DNA of 64,000 bases from contig CAZEJT010000001.1 in assembly GCA_964512655.1 (NCBI GenBank), forward strand, positions 124,001 to 188,000. Reading direction: 5' to 3'. Both the position numbers and the translations under genes were made by a program. The stretch comes from VBOC01 sp964512655 (lineage in GTDB: Bacteria > Bacteroidota > Ignavibacteria > UBA10030 > SZUA-254). Below, one piece after another: positions 52,868 to 61,339 of the stretch. The notes under the pieces are model-generated. The model was not told where the DNA came from, ran no database searches, and saw only the letters and a list, made by a program, of their open reading frames with translations. How positions within the stretch are numbered: the first letter of the stretch is position 1; every line of letters begins with the position of its first letter.

Positions 52868-53409
52868 TACTTCTCGAAGGTGGGGATGTTTTCGGCGCGT
52901 TCAGCGGCTTCCGGAGGATGAAGAATCCCTCCGATGTGCTCGATCGATCGGATGAGAAAACGGAACGCCATAAGCGCGAAGCCGGCCGGGATGATCGTCT
53001 CGAACCACCACGCCTCGAAAGGGGTCTCGCCAATTCTGAAGAGTTCTTCCGGGGAGGTCATCTCGCTCTGTACGAACGTCAACCCTGCCTGCGCGAGGAA
53101 GAGGGTCACGGCGCAGGCGAAGAGATTCGTGGCGAGGCGGGCTGATTCGACTCCTCTCGGACTGAAAAACCTGGTGGTCGTCTCGAGGTTTATATGCTTC
53201 TCCTGTCGCGTGGCAAGAGACGCTCCCAGGAATCCGGCCCACAGCACCAGGTGACGGAGAAAGGGATCGACCCAGAGGATCCCGGTGGAGAAGAAGTTGC
53301 GCAGGATGACCTGGAGGAACGAGAGAACTACCATCACCCCCAGCACAAGCACCGTGAGGCCGCCTTCCACGGCCGCGAGACCGCGGCTGAAAGCCCTGAG
53401 CGCCTTCAA
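52867..53409 (-). CDS. dctQ: TRAP transporter small permease (DctQ)
   Basis: 180 residues with four membrane segments; the DctQ landmarks are VVLSFLQVILRNFFSTGILWVDPFLRHLVLW-type sequence near residues 26-58 and LGASLATRQEKHINLE, then a central helix and FALMAFRFLIRSIEH. The segment between the last two spans (MTSPEELFRIGETPFEAWWF) is normal for the family. Start overlaps the dctP stop by four bases. Confidence 0.92.
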   Translation of the reverse strand: MKALRAFSRGLAAVEGGLTVLVLGVMVVLSFLQVILRNFFSTGILWVDPFLRHLVLWAGFLGASLATRQEKHINLETTTRFFSPRGVESARLATNLFACAVTLFLAQAGLTFVQSEMTSPEELFRIGETPFEAWWFETIIPAGFALMAFRFLIRSIEHIGGILHPPEAAERAENIPTFEK

Positions 53410-54464
53410 TCGGAGCCCTTGCGAGGGTGAGCGCGATATGCGGCGACCGCCCCCTCGATCCTGTCGAGCAGATCCCGGGAGTAGAGCTTCCCGGCGAGGA
53501 GCCGGCGGGCTTTCGTGCCGATCTTGTCATACATCGCCGCGGCCTGAGCCGAGGGGGGCTCGACGATGGTGATGCCGTTTTTCCTGAGCGTCTCGATCGA
53601 TTTCGCGTTCTCCTCGCGGCTCACCTGCGTCAGCTTCTTCATGTACACCTTTCCGTTCCTGACGAGGATCTCCCGAAGGTCAGGCGGCAGCTCATCGAAC
53701 TTCTTCCGGGCGATCACCACGGCTCCCGTTGCATTCGCAAGCGGGGCGTCGAGCATGTACTTCGCGCGCGGAAACCACTGAAGAGCGATAGCGGCGAGCG
53801 GGGACGTATAGAATCCGTCGATGAGGTTCGTCTGGAGCGACGTAAGGACGTCGGTGATCGAGAGGGGGATCGGATGGAGGTCCATCGCCTCGAACGCCGC
53901 CTGGGCGATCGGATCCCCTTCCCACATCCACATCTTGACCTTCTTCATGTCGTCGGGCGTTTTGACGGGCGTGTTGGTGAAGACGTAAATGAAGCCCACC
54001 TCCGCCCAGCCGAGGTTCACGAAGCCGTTTTCGTCGAACGCCTTATTGAACTCTCCATCGAATTCTTTATGGATCTCGTCCACTTCCCCGGTCGACTTGA
54101 AGAGGAAAGGGGAGTCGAGAATCCTCAGCATCGGGGAGATGGTGGTCATCCCGACGCCCGTGATTCCGGCCCCCTGGAGCTGGCCGAGCCTGATCTTCCT
54201 GAGGACGTCCTTCTCGTCGCCCTGGATGTTGTTAGGATAGATTTTGAACCCGAGCCGCCCGCCGCTTTCCTTTCTGATCTCCCGGTCGAACTCGCGCATG
54301 ACGTTCATCCATGGGCTGCCGTCGGGAGCCACCGTGGCGAACTTGATCGTGTATTGCTGCGCCGCAGCGGCGTCGGAGAAGAGGACGGCTGCTGTGAGCG
54401 CTTTCAGAACGGCGGCGCATGCCGCGTGTCGGAAGCTGATTTTGCGATAGGAATTCATGCTCAT
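53406..54464 (-). CDS. dctP: TRAP transporter periplasmic binding protein (DctP)
   Basis: 352 residues with a signal peptide ending near FSDAAAAQQ. The DctP core starts YTIKFATVAPDGSPWMNVM; the conserved binding region with its Arg-bearing strand lies near NTPVKTPDDMKKVKMWMWEGD. LGWAEVGFIYVFTN and LIDGFYTSPLAA also fit. Partnership with an adjacent TatT lipoprotein points to the TPAT subtype, in which characterised spirochete members bind hydrophobic molecules. The ligand here is not known. It lies seven bases after tatT. Confidence 0.93.
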   Translation of the reverse strand: MSMNSYRKISFRHAACAAVLKALTAAVLFSDAAAAQQYTIKFATVAPDGSPWMNVMREFDREIRKESGGRLGFKIYPNNIQGDEKDVLRKIRLGQLQGAGITGVGMTTISPMLRILDSPFLFKSTGEVDEIHKEFDGEFNKAFDENGFVNLGWAEVGFIYVFTNTPVKTPDDMKKVKMWMWEGDPIAQAAFEAMDLHPIPLSITDVLTSLQTNLIDGFYTSPLAAIALQWFPRAKYMLDAPLANATGAVVIARKKFDELPPDLREILVRNGKVYMKKLTQVSREENAKSIETLRKNGITIVEPPSAQAAAMYDKIGTKARRLLAGKLYSRDLLDRIEGAVAAYRAHPRKGSD

Positions 54465-54471
54465 TCGGATG

Positions 54472-55329
54472 TTAGAAAAGCTCTTCTATTTTTGCCCGGA
54501 GGACGCGCGCCTTCTTCTTTGCGACCGCATTCGAGAGGCGCGAATCCGGGAGAATGTCGATGGATGAAGTGTCGACGGTCGTGAGGCAGCGCTCAAAGAG
54601 TGCCCTGTCCTGGGTCTGGACGGCGTACGTGCGGGCGTAATAAATGTAGGTCATGAGGAACCTGCCGCGGTTGATCCCCAGGCATTCCTCGAAATGCCGG
54701 CGCGCAAGCTCAGGATCGCCCCCGAGCATTTTCGAGCGGCTCGCGTAGAGGGTGCCGAGGAAGAAGTGCGCCCCGCCGTGAAAGTACGAAGAGTCGCGCT
54801 CGAGCACGCCGTTCATCAGGGCTTCCACCTTCGGGAGATCGGCAAGAGCTCCGGGATCGCTCAGGTTGAGCCGTATGGAGCTTCCCCATGCCACGGCGGT
54901 CCAGAACATGGCGGGTACGTCGTCCCGCTTCAGGGCTGCAAGGCCGGCCTCAAACTCCCCGGGGCTGCGCCCGGCCCCCCGCGCAAACTTATCGCGCCTC
55001 AGGAGGATCTTCATGCCGTAGGACTTCGCCCGGTCGTAAAAGAGGCGTGCCCGTTCGGCGCTGTCGTCTTCGACGAAGCCCAGGGCATAGCTTGAGTAGC
55101 CGATGGAGGCGAGGAGGAGGGTGCGCGGGTTGTCGGGATCCTGCCGGAGGATCGTCTCGAGGAGCTTCAGGTTCGAGGCGATGCTCTTCTCGGCCAGGTC
55201 GAGATCCTGCTCTTCGTTGAGGACCTCGAATCCCGTGTCCATGATTCCACCGAGGGAGCTCACGGCGATCTGCTGGAAGCACCCCGAAACCACAACCGCT
55301 ATGATGACCGCCGCAGCCGAAATTCTCAT
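54472..55329 (-). CDS. TRAP-associated TPR lipoprotein (TatT family)
   Basis: 285 residues with a lipobox (IIAVVVSGCFQQ) and an all-helical body of TPR-like repeats: NEEQDLDLAEKSIASNLKLLETILRQDPDN, the ASIGYSSYALGFVEDD stretch, AMFWTAVAWGSSIRLN, and HFFLGTLYASRSKMLGGDPELARRHFEE-type sequence. This matches the T-component family first described in Treponema, where TatT trimers associate with the periplasmic binding protein. It heads the operon tatT-dctP-dctQ-dctM and is divergent from the two-component system at 55.5 kb. Confidence 0.88.
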   Translation of the reverse strand: MRISAAAVIIAVVVSGCFQQIAVSSLGGIMDTGFEVLNEEQDLDLAEKSIASNLKLLETILRQDPDNPRTLLLASIGYSSYALGFVEDDSAERARLFYDRAKSYGMKILLRRDKFARGAGRSPGEFEAGLAALKRDDVPAMFWTAVAWGSSIRLNLSDPGALADLPKVEALMNGVLERDSSYFHGGAHFFLGTLYASRSKMLGGDPELARRHFEECLGINRGRFLMTYIYYARTYAVQTQDRALFERCLTTVDTSSIDILPDSRLSNAVAKKKARVLRAKIEELF

Positions 55330-55453
55330 GATTCTTCGGTTCGGCGGGAAATATACGAAATGTCGGCAACAACCGAAACCGCAGGTATGATCTGTGCGAA
55401 AAACGGGGAAAGCGAGCAGGAGCCCGTTCAGATGCGCCGATTTTGAACTAAGG

Positions 55454-55506
55454 TTAAAATCATTTAATATTCTCTTAACATCTGGCAGGCGCTACCTTCG
55501 TATATT
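55454..55506 (+). promoter_or_regulatory. Putative promoter with three phased TTAA boxes
   Basis: TTAA occurs at 55454, 55464 and 55475, i.e. 10-11 bases apart, and TATATT follows at 55501-55506 without a good -35 box at 17 bases. Phased direct repeats ending where a -35 box would be are typical of OmpR-family activator sites. The gene downstream is itself an OmpR-family regulator, so autoregulation is plausible. Unproven. Confidence 0.42.
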
Positions 55507-55525
55507 ACCGCGAACAGGCGGTCGC

Positions 55526-56197
55526 ATGAAGATCCTCGTAGTCGAAGACGAAAAAAAGGTCGCAAAATTCCTCAAGCAGGGTCTCGAGGAAGAGCACTTC
55601 ACCGTCGACGTGGCCCACGACGGCGTTCAAGCCGAGCAGTTGGTTTCGTCGGGGGGGTACGACCTCATGATCCTCGACATCCTTCTTCCCAGGAAGGACG
55701 GGATCACGCTCCTGCGGGAGCTCAGGGGAAAGGATATCCAAACTCCGATTCTCATGCTCACCGCAAAGAACACGGTTGAAGAGAAGGTCGACGGGCTCGC
55801 TTCCGGAGCGGACGATTACCTCTCCAAACCTTTCGCCTTCGCGGAGCTGGTCGCCCGCGTCCGCACACTCCTCCGACGGGGCGCCGCGGAGAAGTCGACC
55901 GTCCTGAACATCGCCGATCTGCAGCTCGACACGGTTTCCCACAAGGCGAAGCGGGGGGATGCCTCGATCGAGCTGACCGGGAAGGAATATGCCCTGCTGG
56001 AATATTTCATGCGCAACGCCAGCCGGGTGCTCACCCGGACGGTACTTTCCGAGCACATCTGGAATTACAACTTCGACACCGGCACCAACGTGGTCGACGT
56101 CTACGTTAATCACCTCCGCAGCAAGATCGACGACGGTTTCGAGAAGAAACTTCTTCATACGATCCGCGGCGTCGGGTACGTCCTGAAGGAGGATTAA
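55526..56197 (+). CDS. OmpR-family response regulator
   Basis: 223 residues from ATG 55526. The receiver domain has acidic residues in VVEDEKKV, the phospho-Asp in LMILDILLP, the conserved Thr in MLTAKN and Lys in LSKPFAFAELV. The winged-helix effector runs from about residue 125 (LQLDTVSHKAKRGDASIELT) to HTIRGVGYVLKED, resembling the CusR/CopR group. The partner kinase gene starts two bases later with a strong AAGGAGG site located in the last codons of this gene. Confidence 0.93.
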   Translation: MKILVVEDEKKVAKFLKQGLEEEHFTVDVAHDGVQAEQLVSSGGYDLMILDILLPRKDGITLLRELRGKDIQTPILMLTAKNTVEEKVDGLASGADDYLSKPFAFAELVARVRTLLRRGAAEKSTVLNIADLQLDTVSHKAKRGDASIELTGKEYALLEYFMRNASRVLTRTVLSEHIWNYNFDTGTNVVDVYVNHLRSKIDDGFEKKLLHTIRGVGYVLKED

Positions 56198-56198
56198 T

Positions 56199-57680
56199 GT
56201 GGCGTCGCTCTTCGGATCCATCCGCGCAAAGCTGATCCTCTGGTACTTCTTCGTTCTGCTGACCACGCTCGGCGGTTTCGGCGTGATCGCCTTCATGTAC
56301 TCCAGCCAGCGTCTCTACGAAAATCTCGACCGCTCCCTCGTGACCGAGGCGGGATGGGTCAAGAACTTCCTGGAACACAAGCACGCCAAGGGAAAGAGAA
56401 TCGCGCCAAAGCGGATCCCGACGCCGGCCGCAGTACCCGACAGCGGCCGCGCTGCGCCAGACTCGGCGGAGACGAACGATATCCTCTGGAACGAGATCTA
56501 CGCGCACGCGCTCTCAAACCCCAAGAGGACTCTCATCGAAGTCATCAACCGGCACTGGGGCTCGATCGAGTATCGCTCCTTCAGCGCCCTCAGAGACGAC
56601 AGTCTGATGGCGCTTGCCGAGTCCCTCATGTATTCCCAGGCGAGGCCTGACTCGGTCATCGTCAAGACGATCCACGACCAGGACGGCGACGAGCTCCGGG
56701 TCGCCGCCACCATGACGAAAGAGCTGGCGATCTTCGTGGCATACCCTCTCGCCGATCTCACCGATGCCCTCGGCAACCTCTACTCGATCTTTCTCATCCT
56801 GATCCCCGCGGCGCTCGCCGTCTCGGTCGGGGGCGGCTGGTTCCTTGCGTACAAATCGCTCAAGCCCGTGGACATGGTGACGAAAACGGCGCACCAGATC
56901 ACTGTCAAAAACCTTAACCAGCGGATCCCCGAGCGCAAGGTGGACGACGAGATCGGGAGGCTTGTCTCGACGTTCAACGAAATGATCGCGCGCCTTGGCC
57001 AGTCGTTCGAGCAAATCAAGCAGTTCTCTCTCGACGCCTCGCACGAGCTGCGCACGCCCCTCACGATCATGCGCGGGGAGGTGGAGCTTTGCCTCCGCGG
57101 CGAGAAGGATCCCGAGGAATACCGGCGGGTTCTCGTCAGCAATCTCGAGGAGCTGATCAGGATCTCTTCGATCGTCGACGACCTCCTGACAATGTCGAAG
57201 GCCGATTTCAGCGCGCAGGAGGTCTATTACGAGGAGGTGCACCTGAAGGATCTCCTCAAGGAGCTTCACGAGGACAGCGAGATCATGGCGATGAAGAAGC
57301 ACATCGGCGTCGAGCTGCGGCTGAACGAGGACGTGATCGTGATCGGCGACAGGCATCGCCTGCACCAGCTCTTTCTGAATCTACTCGACAATGCCATCAA
57401 GTACACACCCGAGAACGGCCGCGTCAGCGTCGCCTCGGAGCGCCAGAACGGGTTCGTGCGGGTTCAGATCGAGGATACAGGCGTCGGAATTCCGCGCGCG
57501 GATCTCGGGAGGGTCTTCGACAGGTTCTACCGCGTGGACAAGGCGCGCACCCGGGAGATGGGCGGAAGCGGCCTGGGCCTGTCGATTGTAAAGTGGATCG
57601 CGGAACTGCACCGCGGGCGCATCGAGGTGACGAGCGAAGTGGGGAAGGGAAGCAAGTTTACGGTGTTCCTGCCGTTGTAG
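56199..57680 (+). CDS. Two-component sensor histidine kinase
   Basis: 493 residues from GTG 56199. Two membrane spans (KLILWYFFVLLTTLGGFGVIAF and YSIFLILIPAALAVSVGGGWFLA) enclose a periplasmic domain of about 160 residues with a Pro/Ala-rich linker. HAMP covers about 220-270, the H-box is FSLDASHELRTPLTIMRGE, and ATP boxes are LLDNAIKYTPEN, DTGVGIPRADL and GGSGLGLSIVKWIAELH. It should phosphorylate the preceding regulator. The similarity to CusS-like kinases hints at envelope or metal stress, but no metal genes adjoin. Confidence 0.93.
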   Translation: MASLFGSIRAKLILWYFFVLLTTLGGFGVIAFMYSSQRLYENLDRSLVTEAGWVKNFLEHKHAKGKRIAPKRIPTPAAVPDSGRAAPDSAETNDILWNEIYAHALSNPKRTLIEVINRHWGSIEYRSFSALRDDSLMALAESLMYSQARPDSVIVKTIHDQDGDELRVAATMTKELAIFVAYPLADLTDALGNLYSIFLILIPAALAVSVGGGWFLAYKSLKPVDMVTKTAHQITVKNLNQRIPERKVDDEIGRLVSTFNEMIARLGQSFEQIKQFSLDASHELRTPLTIMRGEVELCLRGEKDPEEYRRVLVSNLEELIRISSIVDDLLTMSKADFSAQEVYYEEVHLKDLLKELHEDSEIMAMKKHIGVELRLNEDVIVIGDRHRLHQLFLNLLDNAIKYTPENGRVSVASERQNGFVRVQIEDTGVGIPRADLGRVFDRFYRVDKARTREMGGSGLGLSIVKWIAELHRGRIEVTSEVGKGSKFTVFLPL

Positions 57681-57694
57681 AGGGGGGAGCGCGG

Positions 57695-57795
57695 TGGTGT
57701 CACGGTATGGACCGTGACACCAGTTCACCTTGTAGAGTGGAGCGCGCGGGCTGAAGCCCGCGCCTACCGGCCGGCGCCTACCGGTCAGCACCTAC
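57695..57795. repeat. Intergenic repeat cluster 5 (A + B + B tails)
   Basis: Between the convergent kinase and propeller-protein genes lie a family A palindrome (57695-57722) and an intact family B element of the GCGGGC type (57744-57767). Two further family B tails ending CTAC follow at about 57778-57781 and 57792-57795. The tails suggest successive insertions or deletions at one spot. Confidence 0.87.
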
Positions 57796-57804
57796 AGTGT
57801 GCTG

Positions 57805-60800
57805 TTACAAATCGGGTCCGAGCGAGAAGTAAAACTTAGGAGTCGAGAAATTCCGGAGATCGTAGGCGTAGGCGACGTCGAACTTCAGAAGGAACCCAAG
57901 GAACACCACGCGCACGCCGTACCCCACCCCGCTGAGTAGATCCTTCATGACAATGTTCCCGTCGGCGTCCCTGTCGACCCCCTTGAAATCAGCCGAAGAG
58001 GTCCACGCCCCACCCATATCGAGGAAGAGGACTCCGTTGAGGCTCTGGAAGAAGATCGGCAGGGGCCCTGCGACGAAATACCCGAAGAAGGGGAACCGGA
58101 ACTCCATGTTCATCAATCCGTATTTCGTCCCGAGCCTCGCGTTATAATTGTAACCCCGCAGCGGAATCCCGGAGGTCAGAAAGACATAATCCTCAGCATT
58201 GTCGATGGGGATGTGATTGTTCTCAAACTCGCGGTTGATCCAGTTGTCGACTCCCCCCACGATGAACCGCTGCGGATCCGGTCCGAAGCTCCCTCCGCCC
58301 GCCAGCCGGAACGCAAACGTGTAATTCTTCCAGAGCCTGAAGTAGTTTCGGTAGTCGGCCGTGACTGTTGTAAACCCGAGGGCCTCCCCGCCGATCTTGG
58401 GGCTTGCCATGACGGAGAGGTTGTAGCGGTTGCCGTTGACCGGGGCGATCAATCCCCAGAGGCTGTTGTCGTGCACGTAGCTGAGCTCCGTCAGGATGAG
58501 GCTTCTCCTCTGCGAGGGGAGGAATGTGTAATCGAGGTTGTCGCGCGTAATGTTGTACCACGAGAGGTTGAATTCCAGCCGTTCATAGCGGGAGATCGGG
58601 AAGGAGGCGAGTCCGGTCACCCCGTAGTTCCTGAACCGGTAGAGGCTCGAGCCGTTGATCGTATCGTCGAGGACAATAAACCGCGCGCTGTGAAATGCCT
58701 GGATCCCGTAATCGATCCGCTTCGGGAGGTAGAGATAGGCGATCGCATAATCGCTGTTCTTCAGGTCGAAGAGGAGGTTCGTGAGGAGAAAGATTTGGTG
58801 GTCTCCGAGCATGTCGCTGAACGCCATGAGCGTTGATCCCTGGACGCCGTAGAACGTATTGTAGCCGGCATTCCCGTAGACGATATCGGGCGAGAAGTTG
58901 AGCTTGTACTTGTTGACCTTGTAGTTACCCTCCGAATCGACGTTATCCGTCACCTGGATGCTCTTTGCCGTATCGGTCTTCTTTTCCTGGACGTCGCGGA
59001 ACGCGTCGTTGAAAACGTAGTTGCGCAGGTCGATCCTTACATCCTCGCCGTAGAGCTTCGTGGTGTCGTGGCCCTCGCTGCGGATCAGGATATTCTCCCC
59101 GACTTTCAGGCTTTCCTCTTTGGCAGCGGCGGCCGCCGACTGGGCTGATGGCTGGCTCAGGCGCTTGACGTACTCGGTCGGTTCCACATCCCTGATCTTC
59201 AGGGTCCGGTCGAGAGGCGATCGCATGAGGAAGATGTCGAAGCCTCCATCGTCGAGCGTGCTGAAGGCGAGCTTCGAGCCGTCCTGCGACAGGGAGAGCT
59301 GATAGACGCCGGCGATCGAGTTGGTCAGAGGGTGCGTGGTCCCGCTGTCGAGGTCGCGCACGTAGATGTTGTTGATCCCGCTCTTGTCCGAGATGTAGAG
59401 GAGGTGCTTGCCGTCGCGCGCCGCGACGGGAGACACCTCGTCGCTGTTCGGTTCGTCGGTGATCCGCGTGATCGAGCCCGACGGTATGTCGTAGCGGTAG
59501 AGATCCGACTGGTGAAAATCGTACTGCTGCATCTTGAACCCCCTGGGCATTGGGCCTGCGACGAGGTTGTTCTTCCGGTCGGACGAGAAGAAGACGGCCC
59601 TGCCGTCGGCGGACCACGAGGGATCCGCATCGCTGAACACGTCGTCCGTGAGATTACGAAGCTCTTTCGTGCGCAGGTTATAGAGGTAGATGTCCGATCT
59701 CCCTCCCTTTGCCGCGGCGAACGCGAGGCGGTCGTCCGCCGGCGCCGAATCGGCGGCCGGTGGCGACCAGTCGACGGAGAAGATTCCGTCCAGATCGAAC
59801 TCGATCTTGTCCGTATGTCCCGAGGAGGCGTCGATGATGATGATGGCATCCTTGTCGCCGCTCTTCGCCGCGAGCGCGAGTCGCTTTCCGTCGGGCGACC
59901 ACGACATGCCGGGAGTGATCAGATGCAGCTCCTCGAAGTCGGGCGTCCGTTGCCCCTTGACAATCTTATCCTGAATCGAGCCGTCGATCGCGTTCATGAT
60001 GAACACGTCAAAATAATCGTCGCGGTTGGAGATAAAGGCGACCCGGTCTCCCTGCGGCGTGATGCGAGGGCTGGTATTATAGAAGCCGCCGTCCTTCTTG
60101 TGTTCCGTCAGGCGGCGGGCATAGTCCGCCGGGTCCTCGCGCTTGGCGATGTCGGGCCAGTAGAGCACCTTCTGCTCCTTCTGCCACCGCTCCGAGAGCT
60201 CGCTCACACTCAGGCCGATCGCGCTCCGGAATCCCGCGTCGACGCTCCGCGTCCCCTTGATGCGCGAAAGGATATCGGCGATCTTCTGGTCGCCGTACTT
60301 CGTGCTGATGTAGTTCCAGACCGACTGGCCGCCGCGGTAGGCGAAGTAACCGTTCAGGTAGTCGATGGGGGCGAGGTACTCGTGGATCGTCGCGTCCCGC
60401 ATGAACATGTCGGAGTTGCTGTCCCATTTCAGCGCTTCGTACTCCGCAAGCCCTTCGTTGAACCACATCGGGAGCTGGAGGGTGATGTTGTTCGCGATGA
60501 TCGACTGGATGGAGCCGCCGTAGAACATGTCGTTGATCACGGCGTGGACGAGCTCGTGGTGGATGACGTGCCGGAACTTCTTGTAGTCGCCCTCGAACGG
60601 AAGGACGACGCGGTTTTTGAACAGCTCCGTCACGCCGCCGATCCCCTCCTCCAGGTACTCGTTCACGACGTTCGTCTGCTGGAACTCATTGTGGGAGTCG
60701 TACACCACGATCGGAATGCGAGAGGTGATCTGATAGCGGAACGACTTGCTGATGGCGGCGTACGAAGATTCGGCGATGTCGGCGGTAAAATCCGCGATGT

Positions 60801-60975
60801 ACTCGTCGCCCCTGTCGAAGTAGATGTCGAAGTGGCCCGACTGAATATAGTACCAGTCGAACTGTTTGTACTGAACCTTATTCTTGCCGAACGTTGTGGA
60901 TTGAGCCCGGGCCTGCCGGAGCGGAAGAACGGTTGCGAAAAGGGAAAGGAGGAGAAGGAGTAGCGACTGCCTCAT
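57805..60975 (-). CDS. Outer membrane peptidase-MA / TolB-propeller / Omp85-like barrel protein
   Basis: 1056 residues from ATG 60975 (signal QSLLLLLLSLFATVLPL); the frame reads further upstream only through repeat DNA. Three parts are visible. Residues of about 30-290 are a gluzincin-like domain with H140-E141-L-V-H144 and MWFNEGLAEYE. Residues of about 330-680 hold TolB/PD40 repeats (FISNRDDYFDVFIMN, WSPDGKRLALAAKSGD, WSADGRAVFFSSDRKNN, LLYISDKSGINNIYV). From about 740 to the end is a beta barrel with SGIPLRGYNYN resembling Omp85 loop 6. Probably surface or outer-membrane anchored. Substrate unknown. Confidence 0.85.
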   Translation of the reverse strand: MRQSLLLLLLSLFATVLPLRQARAQSTTFGKNKVQYKQFDWYYIQSGHFDIYFDRGDEYIADFTADIAESSYAAISKSFRYQITSRIPIVVYDSHNEFQQTNVVNEYLEEGIGGVTELFKNRVVLPFEGDYKKFRHVIHHELVHAVINDMFYGGSIQSIIANNITLQLPMWFNEGLAEYEALKWDSNSDMFMRDATIHEYLAPIDYLNGYFAYRGGQSVWNYISTKYGDQKIADILSRIKGTRSVDAGFRSAIGLSVSELSERWQKEQKVLYWPDIAKREDPADYARRLTEHKKDGGFYNTSPRITPQGDRVAFISNRDDYFDVFIMNAIDGSIQDKIVKGQRTPDFEELHLITPGMSWSPDGKRLALAAKSGDKDAIIIIDASSGHTDKIEFDLDGIFSVDWSPPAADSAPADDRLAFAAAKGGRSDIYLYNLRTKELRNLTDDVFSDADPSWSADGRAVFFSSDRKNNLVAGPMPRGFKMQQYDFHQSDLYRYDIPSGSITRITDEPNSDEVSPVAARDGKHLLYISDKSGINNIYVRDLDSGTTHPLTNSIAGVYQLSLSQDGSKLAFSTLDDGGFDIFLMRSPLDRTLKIRDVEPTEYVKRLSQPSAQSAAAAAKEESLKVGENILIRSEGHDTTKLYGEDVRIDLRNYVFNDAFRDVQEKKTDTAKSIQVTDNVDSEGNYKVNKYKLNFSPDIVYGNAGYNTFYGVQGSTLMAFSDMLGDHQIFLLTNLLFDLKNSDYAIAYLYLPKRIDYGIQAFHSARFIVLDDTINGSSLYRFRNYGVTGLASFPISRYERLEFNLSWYNITRDNLDYTFLPSQRRSLILTELSYVHDNSLWGLIAPVNGNRYNLSVMASPKIGGEALGFTTVTADYRNYFRLWKNYTFAFRLAGGGSFGPDPQRFIVGGVDNWINREFENNHIPIDNAEDYVFLTSGIPLRGYNYNARLGTKYGLMNMEFRFPFFGYFVAGPLPIFFQSLNGVLFLDMGGAWTSSADFKGVDRDADGNIVMKDLLSGVGYGVRVVFLGFLLKFDVAYAYDLRNFSTPKFYFSLGPDL

Positions 60976-61074
60976 CGAGAGACTTCTTGTTAAGGTTTCG
61001 TAAGCACTTATTACAACAATATCCGGGGCCGCAAAGTGCCATTTTCGGCACCGAATGAACGCGCGCAAAGGCAC

Positions 61075-61339
61075 GCCGGTCGAAGCCGGGGTTTCCCCGC
61101 TGGTGTCACGGTATGGACCGTGACACCAGTGCAAGGCATCGACAGCTCCGAAGGTCCGAAACAACGGCGGCTACAGCCGGCGCTTTCCCGCTGGTGTCAC
61201 GGTATGGACCGTGACACCAGTGCAAGGCATCGACAGCTCCGAAGGTCCGAAACAACGGCGGCTGAAGCCGGCGCTTTCCCGCGGGTGTCACGGTATGGAC
61301 CGTGACACCAATCTGACGCCGGATAAAGCCGGCGCCTAC
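61075..61339. repeat. Intergenic repeat cluster 6, including a 91-base tandem repeat
   Basis: The 360-base gap between the barrel-protein start and larE carries family A palindromes at 61101-61128, 61192-61219 and 61283-61310 (the last with one end mismatch), exactly 91 bases apart. The tandem block runs from about 61096 to 61310; each unit also has a variant family B hairpin near its end. A degenerate B sequence precedes the block (from 61075), and an intact B element with one loop-side mismatch (61317-61339) supplies the larE stop. The remaining sequence before 61075 shows no gene. Confidence 0.9.

Noticed and set aside
59332..60963. Plus-strand frame of 543 codons
   Set aside because: Opposite the peptidase/propeller/barrel gene; residue composition is that of a shadow frame.
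60976..61164. Longer N-terminus for the outer-membrane peptidase/propeller protein
   Set aside because: The extension is translated from repeat DNA and would place the signal peptide internally; ATG 60975 starts the signal peptide directly.
61096..61310. CRISPR array
   Set aside because: There are only three repeat units, and the sequence between palindromes is also repeated rather than unique, so no spacers; no cas genes.
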